The notes under the pieces: generated by a model
What the model was told of the DNA's origin: nothing
The model's database searches: none
Seen by the model: only the letters and a program-made list of their open reading frames with translations
Shown here: in pieces, positions 56,261-64,000 of the stretch
Numbering within the stretch: position 1 is the stretch's first letter
Layout: each line of letters starts with the position of its first letter
NCBI GenBank assembly: GCA_013398295.1
Contig: VZSF01003498.1
Location: forward strand, 88,810 to 152,809
DNA from: Chionis minor
Lineage: Eukaryota; Chordata; Aves; Charadriiformes; Chionididae
Direction: 5' to 3'
Length of the DNA stretch: 64,000 nt
Made by a program: the position numbers and the translations under genes

Positions 56261-59200
56261 GTTCTCTCCACCCTCTAGCACAGGAAACATTATTTCCTCC
56301 ATCTGGTCTGTCTCCTGGGGAAGGAATGATCCCGGTAACAGCTCGCCTTGGTATGCAGGTCATCTCTGATGGCCTGGAGAACAGTGCCAGACCGTCTGGG
56401 TCACGATTCCAAAGGCTGCAGCCTGCAGGTGATCCCAAGAGCCTGGGGAAGGTCAGAGATGGGTGACAGTTGCAGGCAGCTGGCTGTGCTGACTTACAGA
56501 GAATGATCTATGGTTCAAACAGGCTCTGGATGCTAGGCTGATGGCAAGTCCTTCCTTAAGGAAGGGACTGCCCAGCAGCACAACTGGAAGACAGAAAGCA
56601 CAGGACCTGAGGGGACAGACACCATATAACAAGCGCAACCTTTCAGGTTTACTGGAAGGAGAAAGGAATTCAGTAGCTAGTCAAGTGAATCGGACATATG
56701 CCATGTATTTCTTGGACCTATTCAAGCTTACATAAAAGGAAGTAATTGCATATTTAGGTGACAAGTTCCCAAAAGCCTTTTCTCTGTCTTTACGGAAACA
56801 GTTTATTGGCACCTGAGAGAAAAGCCACCAGCAATGAATAGCAAACAAAGTATTCTTCAAAGGAAGTGTCATTTAAGAATGGGTTCGATTAAAAATAAAA
56901 CTGTACCCTAAATAAAGCAGATTAACTGCCATTTATTATATTTGTTTCTGAACTATTCTGAACATCTGAGCCAGATGAGTTTTGAAGTTTTCTTTGCAGC
57001 AATAATGGGTCAAAGACCCCAAGCAAGCTGAAATATTGACAGCTGTGTTTTATAAAAGGGTCCTGGTTCAACCACACATACAGAAGAACATGAGAGCTAT
57101 TCTTCTATTCAGTTCTTCACTTCAAACCCTTTAACAGAGTTTCTGTTGACATAGCTTCTCCAGCCAGATACAACCATACCAGCTGAACATATCCTTGGGT
57201 CATGGCACAGTTGTCAGCTACTGAAGGCTCATAAATGCTTTAAGTGTCACATACAGAGCATGTGATGTCAGAAACTGAACAGAAAGCAGTTTTCTCTAAG
57301 CTATAAGAAAAACCCCAAAAGACATAAAACACCAGATTTGTTAAAATTATGTCTTTTGAGAAGTCTGTGTCCACAGCTCCCTTTATTGCACTCAACTCAG
57401 TAAGATGTGACAAAAGGGCTACTGTTCTTCGAAACACACTGCCACTTTCCCATCCATAGCCAACCTGGCGTGTCTTGTAATACTGCAATAAAGCTGTTAC
57501 AACTCCTTTTTACCCTCTTAGATAATCTCAAATTTCAAGACCACCCCTTCAGCTGTTAGGTATTATAGACCAGGATTAATGACCTCCAGTGTGCTTCATT
57601 CACCAAGAGCTTGCTCTTCTAGCTCAGAATATGGTGCGATTTGTACCAAGTTTCCCATCCTGACAGGAAAGGGACGAGGAGAAATCTGCCAAGTGTCTTT
57701 GACCTACATGAATCATCAGAATTCGTCAAAGCAAACTGCAGCAAACCTCCCATCCTATCAGATTCTCAAAATTACTGCTGCTCTCTGCTGTCCTGTTTGC
57801 AGGAAGGCTGATGAGCTCAGAAAAGAGACCCATGATGCCAACAATACCTGACAACGTGCCTGTCCAGTCTACCCTTCCACAGGGCAAAGGTTTGGCTATG
57901 GTGTGGCAGAGAAGTAGGTGAAACCTGCTCAGCCCCTTGCTCACAGCAATAGCACAGTGTACTTACATACTTAAAAGGGAGCATTTGATGCCAACTTTCT
58001 GATGGGGCAAAAGACTGAAACTCACCCGGTGCCGCAGAGGCCTATGCTAAAAGCTGAACAGCTGTAGTCTCCTCAAACTTTGCAAGACAATCGTGTAGCA
58101 TCTCTGCATCATGAAGGCAACACAGACACAGGCGCCTTGTTCTCCAGATCCTCTCTACTGAGCTGAAACAGAGCACCACCAGATGTCAAGGGCTTAAGGT
58201 TCTTCTGCAATACGATTCACCCTCTAGTGGCTGACACAAGACCTGTTTGCCTGCACACAAATTTGGGTAACTTCTGGTCAGGGGGGTAACTTCTGTCCAA
58301 GTCTGGATGGTGTTTTGCTCTTCAAACAGTTATGCTCTTCTTCCAGTAATGCTCTTCTAACACGTCAGTAAAACCAGATGGTGAAGACTTCATAAAAACC
58401 AGTACATAAATACATGGTATAGGATCAGTGTAACATGTTCTAAAACAGAAGTCGCCATCTTACAGCTGCTTACCATGACACAGGAAATCAACAAGTACCT
58501 GAAACAGAAGGTAAATTTTTAACACGTTTTATTGAATTTATATATAAATTACATTCCAGTGTGTCATGCATGATTGTATAGTTAGATACATCCCATTCTG
58601 CCTTGAGCGAGGATGTTAATTCCTATGAAAACATGGCTGAGAGAAGACGAAGCTTGTGGCTTCGTAAATACATGAGGCTGCAGCTTAAAAGAAATACAAA
58701 TCTGCTAGGCCATCTAAACCAAATAAAACATTTTTGCTGCCCACATTGTTTAAGGTTTCCATAATTTCCCCTCAGGAAAGGTGAGACAGGTCTGACATCA
58801 GTGTAGTTTTGCCATGAGTAAGGGATTCAGACCCATCACATCCATCCACACCAACATTCCCAGAGGATGAGGGGTCATCTTTCTACTGCTTTTCTTGACA
58901 GTCTCCATTTATACTGCTTTGCATCACCAAGGGGGCTCAAAGCATGTAAACGTCATTGCTTCCAGAAAAAAATGGATCAGAAGACTTGTTCCAGCTGCTA
59001 TCAGGAAAACTCCACAAGGCAGACCAAAATAAAGGCTCGCAAAACATACAGCATGTAGATGTCAGGTCCTCTTCAGCCCCATTTCGCCTGGCCGCATTGT
59101 GCTGGCTCTCAGCGTTAAGGTGGGTCAGGTACTGCATTTCTCTGAGTAGATGCTTAGAACTGGTAGCTCCTTAAGCAAATTATTTCACTTTTTCAGCCTT

Positions 59201-60629
59201 GTGTGCACTGCTCTGGAGAATGATATTTACTGCAGCCCTTGATACAGAGCAAAATGCTTAAGGGCTTTCTGGGTTTTTTTTACCCAAAATAAGCACAACT
59301 GGAAAGTTCACAGGTGCAAAACAAAATTTTTTTTTTACATCTACTTACCTGTTTTGTGGAACTGGTGAGATAGCTGGGATTTCCAAGCCTAAAGATACTA
59401 AGTTTCCAGGTTACAATGAAATCCAGCAGGATGGGGAAGCGCTTTGAAAACTCAAGCCTAAAGTGCTTTGGGTCCTGGAAATCCATGGCATCTTGTAATG
59501 ATGCTTTTCTTCATGATTAAATTTCTATTCACTGTCCTGGTAAGATAATTGCTACCAACAAGAAAAAAAATTAATGTATACCTGTCATACATGACTGTTA
59601 TGGTTCCTCTACAAGCAATATGATTCAAAACTGTGTCCTCCTTAAGGGACTAAAATGAGGTTTTTTAGGGCTTAACAACATTCCACAAGAAAAGTTCCCT
59701 GAGAAAATTTTTTTAAGTGCAGATTTCCTGATATATACAAACATAGAAAACACAACAGTTGTAGACCCTTGTCTTTCGCTGGATTGCTGCTCTGTTTGGC
59801 AGCCTTTGCGGCAAGTTGCATAGTACATAGGGGTTCCCCTGAACTGCCATTAACTATGTCAACTGACTTGTACTCAATTTGGACAATTTGATCCTAAGAC
59901 TGCAATCACTGAGGGCCTGTTTCTCCCAGATCTTCTAACTATGAGCATGCTGAAAGCCTGCTGTTTGCCTTTTCCAGCCTGGCATAAGATTCTTGCTTGC
60001 TTGCCAGGCTGGACCATCTCCGAGTCTTGGCAGTGTGGCTGATATCTCCTTTGCTGAGTTCTTTCTCTTCTGACCATACCTGGAAAGACAGCAATTGAGT
60101 GGTTCATTACCTAGCAACTAAGATCACAGCACTTGCTGTTGTCAGGATCAGCATCTACACAAAGTGTTGCAAAGAGTCTGTGGGCACACCAAGGAAAGCA
60201 TCCTCACTAAGAATAGGTGTGTTCTGCTGCTGTGGTGTAGAAAATGTTTGAGATCCACATGACAGATGGAAATATGGGCTCCTGAAAACATGAAATCAGA
60301 AAGAATATGAAGTATGTGTGGTCGAGATCAATGAGTTAGCCACGGTCTGTCAATGAGACAGAAAATTCTTACTTTCCGACAGAAGAGAGATCTTTGCATA
60401 AGATTACTGGTCAGAAGTTCTGCCCTGCTCTGAAGGAGACCTGTATTTCCACCGTAATACAAAAACCTTTTTTTTTTTTTTTTTTAAGGATGCAACTGAA
60501 GATGCATGTATTAAATTACAAAGACTTGAGAACACCATTCACAAGAATAAGCAGTTTGAGAGGGGGATTTTTGGCAACAGTCATACTAAATTGCTGCAAT
60601 TCTCCATCCTGCACAAAAAGCCAAGGACT
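56261..60629. other. Intergenic region, no gene recognised
   Basis: AT-rich sequence with short open frames and T/A homopolymers. I saw no exon with family similarity, RNA gene or further identifiable transposon. It separates the start of gene A from the 3' end of gene B. Confidence 0.5.
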
Positions 60630-61468
60630 TTTATTCAGAACAATACAATCTGGAAAGTTAAAAATGGAAATTAATTCAGTTAAATATTCTTGTATGACAA
60701 CAGACTGGTATGAACGTAAAGTTGTTTTTGGTCTTAAGTCCAGCAATCACTCTCTCAACAAACGCTGTGGTAGCGGCTGCTCATATGAAGCGATGAGTGG
60801 GTGCACATACACTTGTTCAAAGAAGGTGGACAGAAGCTGGTGTTTTCCACTGGTTCCTTTTTCGGGACAACACAGCAAGGACAAATTCTCTATTCACTGA
60901 AGTAACGGTCCAACCATGGTATTAGGAACCAGGACTTCTCTAAGCCATCTTCAGTTCTTCATTAGAGTACACTCCCTGGAACGATGCAGGAAAAAGCTCA
61001 AGAAGAATTCAGAAGCGCAGCAGCCTTGGAGTCAGGGGCTGGATTGTAGCTGGTCTACCGACAGATGGGGCCTTGGGAGCACACAGCAAATGGGCAGGCC
61101 ACATTTTAGTTAAAACGCGTCTCGGATGCTGGTAAATGATTGTTTGGGCTCAAACACTTTGCCTGGGTATAAAAGTAGGGGCCAAGACATTTGGCCACGG
61201 TGAAAAAAGGGTCAGTATATTGCACAGAGACCAAGGCAGTAGCCCCTTTGACAGGGTACTTCTTGAACAAACAGCTGTCACATGGATGAAGTCTGTTCCT
61301 GTCTGGCTATAGGCCAAACCAATTTCAAGTCCTAGACTACTCCGAGCTTGCTGGCAATTGATACATGACCACAAGCTAAGCCAGCAGCTGTTAAGAGGAT
61401 AACCACAGAGCAGAATGTGTCAGAGAAATAGCCGTACACAGCCCACAAAACGTAACCCTCTGCAGGTT
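60630..61468 (-). promoter_or_regulatory. Possible 3' UTR and polyadenylation signal of gene B
   Basis: The gene B stop codon is at 61471-61469. The first AATAAA I found on the minus strand downstream of it is at 60635-60630, giving a 3' UTR of about 0.85 kb. This is positional inference only. The plus-strand open frame 60394-60900 overlaps this segment and is not considered a gene. Confidence 0.3.
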
Positions 61469-61630
61469 TCAGATGCCTGTTTTGGAGTTGATCCAGTTTC
61501 GATAGTAAGTCACTCGTGTGTACACTCCTGGTTTATTTGCCTTGCCACATTCATCTCCCCAGCTCACTATTCCCACAAGATACCAGATTCCTCTGGAGTT
61601 CGCATGCACCAGTGGCCCACCAGAGTCACC
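61469..61630 (-). CDS. Gene B last exon: catalytic Ser and stop
   Basis: Acceptor CTCCTTAG. Phase 0, 53 codons: [20 protein letters not shown], then [19 protein letters not shown] and the SKTGI end, stop TGA at 61471-61469. Catalytic Ser is in the first codons. Confidence 0.95.
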   Translation of the reverse strand, partial: GDSGGPLVHANSRGIWYLVGIVSWGDECGKANKPGVYTRVTYYRNWINSKTGI

Positions 61631-63729
61631 CTAAGGAGAAAAACACCAACAGTCAGGAACGAACAGTGTTCAACTTGCTAATGCAGCAAGCCTCAAGTTG
61701 TTCTGTTACAACTGACAGATACTTGTCTCTAGACCACAGCTATAATACAACATCCATGCTGTTTACTGACAAGACAGAGGCTGACAGCCTATGTCTAATT
61801 CAGTCTCTCCCACTCCACACCCTCACATTTGTATTCTCTCACATATGCATTATATATAAACCCTAAACACTTAAGTGCAGACTTCAGCTATGAGCCATGA
61901 AGCTTTTCATTTACATCTGTCAAAACATTGAACCCCATAAACTTAATCAAGATTCCTGAAAGTATGTTTTATTTCTAGGAAACATCACCTCCCACTCCAC
62001 CTATTTCCTTTTTACTATTACCTATGAAAAAACTTACCTGGCAGGCATCCACCTGTCCCTCCAGATATCCAGCACACAACATTCCAGGTGTTATTGCTCC
62101 ACCGTACACTTGTCTTCTATTACAAGTTGCAGTGCTTATAATTTTCACTTCTGCTTGTCGAAGCTCATTAACACTGCGGCCTAGAAGAAGTGGCATTAGA
62201 ATTTGCAGACAGGGCATACAACCTAAAACACTCAAGGATTAGGAGCAGCCAGATTTTCCTACAGCTTTTCTGTCATTACAGGCAATGAAGGGAGCTACCC
62301 AGACAATGTCTCAGGAAGAAGAAAGATTCCACCTCCTCCCAAAAGTCCTTCACTTGTGCCCAAACATAACCCTTCTCTATCTTTCATCCTTACCAGATGC
62401 TCTTTAGCATAATGGGCTAAGGGATTTTTGCACATGTTTCAGTGTTGAATTCAACTGTAGGCTACAAGATAAGTCCTTGGTATCACTGGAAAGACCCATT
62501 TGCATAACTGCAATATAGCTTTGGACAATCACTACACACCCTGGGAGTCCATCATGAAACACAACCTATATAGTTCAATTGCTCCCATAAACAGATTTAT
62601 AGTCCCATCATCTCTAACCTCACTGACAGGGACTAATTTGAATGAAGGTCACTCAAGTCATTGGATGAACTGAAGCCTGATTTATGACTGAAGAGAGAAT
62701 AACTGATGAAAATTGTCATGATACATCTATGATGAAGCTGAATGGCAAAGGAGCTCGCGTCACAGCTAAACCCAGAGGGATCAAGCCTCTGGGAATGGAG
62801 AACAGAATGTATTCAACCAACACAATGCATCCAGCAACAGAAAAAAAAAAANACACCTGTAAAGCTAACCTGAAGGGTCTTTCCCCCATATTCCAATCCA
62901 CTGACCAAGCCAGAAAAAAAAGTAGCAAACTAAGTCACAGGAATATCATTAGCATATGCACCTACCAAAAATCAAGTCTAAGGAACCCAAAATAAACAAA
63001 AAAACCCCATAAAACTACCAGCGGTCTTCTCAGATACATGTGTGACATGACACGGGAAGGCAAGTGACACTCACCATCATTCTTCAAAGCTCCCCAACCT
63101 GTGACAAAACAGGAAGCGTTGTCTGGGAAGATGTGAGATGCTTCAGGAAGACACACACTGTGCACATCACTTGTGAACTCAATAGCAGAGGCAAGTTCTA
63201 CAACAGCCACATCGTATTCGTGATGAAGGACGAAGTCGCTGTATCTTTCATGAATGATAATTCTTCGGATGAGTTTTTTCTGTTTTGGAGGTCTCAGCAG
63301 AATTCCAAAGCTGGCAGTCCACCTCCGAGGATCTCTTTGTCTGCAAGATATTTGAGGTTATGTCACAGACTTGAAGCTCAGCTCTCCATTTGAGAATCAA
63401 AACACAATGTGGCCAGATTTGCCTAACAGGACAGAGAAGAGCCAAACTTCATTATCTTTCAGCCAATACAGACATTAGTGGGCCATAAAAGGTCAGAGTA
63501 CCCAAGAGTCCTAAGGCCTGTAGGATCAGAAAGGTGCTGATGACTTACCCTCTAAAGCAGTGGGCTGCAGTCACTAGCCACGTATTACTGATCACTGATG
63601 CGCCACAGCGATGGATGCCATCCAGCTGAATACTAGCCTGCCACGGCCATTCCCCATCCCGCGCACGCTGCCCGCCAATTATTCTCTCCACTCCTGTGAA
63701 GGAGAATGTCTGTCTTCGTATTCCACAGC
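61469..63729 (-). CDS. TMPRSS11-like: Protease gene B: second TMPRSS11-family serine protease, 3' part (last four exons)
   Basis: Visible coding exons on the minus strand: 63729-63549, 63340-63075, 62180-62038, 61630-61469, all with GT-AG introns and the same phases as gene A exons 7-10. They encode about 249 residues: linking Cys, Arg|IIGG activation site, WPWQAS, TAAHC with catalytic His, HHEYDVAV with catalytic Asp, DACQ (S1 Asp) and GDSGGP with catalytic Ser, ending NSKTGI and TGA. A complete trypsin-like catalytic domain is present and looks functional. The exons for tail, membrane anchor and stem must lie beyond the right edge. It is a tandem paralog of gene A, transcribed in the same direction, with about 11 kb between them. 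WTASFG, GALKNDG and the RRII segment recall TMPRSS11E, and RVTYYRNWI recalls 11A, so the ortholog is left open. Confidence 0.92.
61631..62037 (-). other. Gene B intron before the last exon
   Basis: 407 bp, donor CAG|GTAAGT, acceptor CTCCTTAG. Nothing else recognised. Confidence 0.8.
62038..62180 (-). CDS. Gene B exon with S1-pocket Asp
   Basis: 143 bp, the same size and phases as gene A exon 9. It encodes [32 protein letters not shown] and ends VDACQ. Acceptor TTCTTCTAG. Confidence 0.95.
62181..63074 (-). other. Gene B intron with A run and N
   Basis: 894 bp, donor GATG|GTGAGT. It contains an A run ending in an ambiguous base (N at 62852). No exon or transposon recognised. Confidence 0.75.
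62852..62852. other. Single ambiguous base (N) at an A homopolymer
   Basis: The N follows 11 adenines (62841-62851) inside a gene B intron. It is most simply a homopolymer-length uncertainty. Confidence 0.8.
63075..63340 (-). CDS. Gene B exon with catalytic Asp
   Basis: 266 bp after acceptor TATCTTGCAG, phases as in gene A exon 8 but two codons longer. It encodes [29 protein letters not shown], the [11 protein letters not shown] segment with the catalytic Asp, VCLPEAS and [10 protein letters not shown]. The loop before IIIHE is strongly basic. Confidence 0.95.
63341..63548 (-). other. Gene B short intron
   Basis: 208 bp, donor AGAGG|GTAAGT, acceptor TATCTTGCAG. Confidence 0.85.
63549..63729 (-). 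CDS. Gene B exon with activation site and catalytic His
   Basis: 181 bp after acceptor TTCTTTGACAG. It encodes [15 protein letters not shown], then [37 protein letters not shown] with the catalytic His. The linker from Cys to the activation Arg is 13 residues, against 17 in gene A, and the IIGG-to-WPW segment has one residue fewer. Confidence 0.95.
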
Positions 63730-64000
63730 CTGTCAAAGAAAAGGCAGGTCCACTTTAGCTGATTTCCCTCTGCTGAGGGAAATGGGGATGTTGCTTTGGG
63801 AAAGGCCCACATGGCTGCAGGCAAAGGCATAACAGGGTGGGGGTGCCAAGATAAAGACTTCACAAATAGCAGTGCCTCAAACAGCAAGGAAACCCACTGT
63901 CATGGCTACAAGCACCTCGGGATAGATGTGGGGTAAACAAAAGCGTTTGATAAAAGAGTCACTACTATTCCATGAAGCCAGTTTTCAGACACAGAAGTCT
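63730..64000 (-). other. Gene B intron running off the right edge
   Basis: Start of the intron leading to the unseen stem, anchor and first exons of gene B. No further exon recognised in these 271 bases. Confidence 0.8.

Noticed and set aside
60394..60900. 168-codon plus-strand open frame
   Set aside because: It is built across a T homopolymer (giving a run of Phe), has no domain or matching splice sites, and overlaps the likely 3' UTR of gene B on the other strand.

Overview
This is a piece of a bird nuclear genome. The evidence is multi-exon genes with GT-AG introns, a CR1 LINE 3' end with the (ATTCTATG)-type tail, and several ERV LTRs of kinds common in bird genomes. There are no bacterial-style operons, CRISPR arrays or convincing RNA genes. 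Two single N positions (220 and 62852) mark assembly joins or uncertain bases.

The protein-coding content is two neighbouring genes on the minus strand. Both belong to the TMPRSS11 (HAT/DESC) subfamily of type II transmembrane serine proteases. Gene A is apparently complete, with 10 coding exons between 50058 and 5772. In order they encode an unusually long cytoplasmic tail, one transmembrane helix, a SEA-type stem, a linking cysteine and an intact trypsin-like catalytic domain, about 478 residues in all. Every splice site is GT-AG and every codon phase closes. Gene B enters from the right edge. Only its last four exons (63729 to 61469) are visible, encoding the whole catalytic domain, with the same exon phases as gene A. 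Both have the His/Asp/Ser triad and the Asp that gives trypsin-like (Lys/Arg) specificity. They are tandem duplicates from the cluster that in mammals lies between UBA6/GNRHR and YTHDC1. Orthology to a particular human member cannot be settled by eye: gene A mixes 11F-like, 11A-like and 11E-like stretches.

Layout from left to right: a GC-rich CpG-island fragment (1-219) with a possible minus-strand splice donor, ending at an N; about 5 kb with no recognisable gene; gene A from 5.5 to 50.1 kb; an 11 kb intergenic region; gene B from 61.5 kb to the edge. Gene A's introns hold an ERVK-like LTR with a tRNA-Lys-type primer-binding site (intron 5), a decayed CR1 reverse-transcriptase fragment (intron 3) and a same-strand solo LTR (intron 1). 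The intergenic region holds a CR1 tail, a solo LTR with a perfect 6-bp target duplication, and another solo LTR nested inside a CR1 copy.

I do not see an undescribed biological system here. The points most worth checking are the long N-terminal exon of gene A, the same-strand LTR just upstream of its membrane-anchor exon, and the composition break at the N at position 220.
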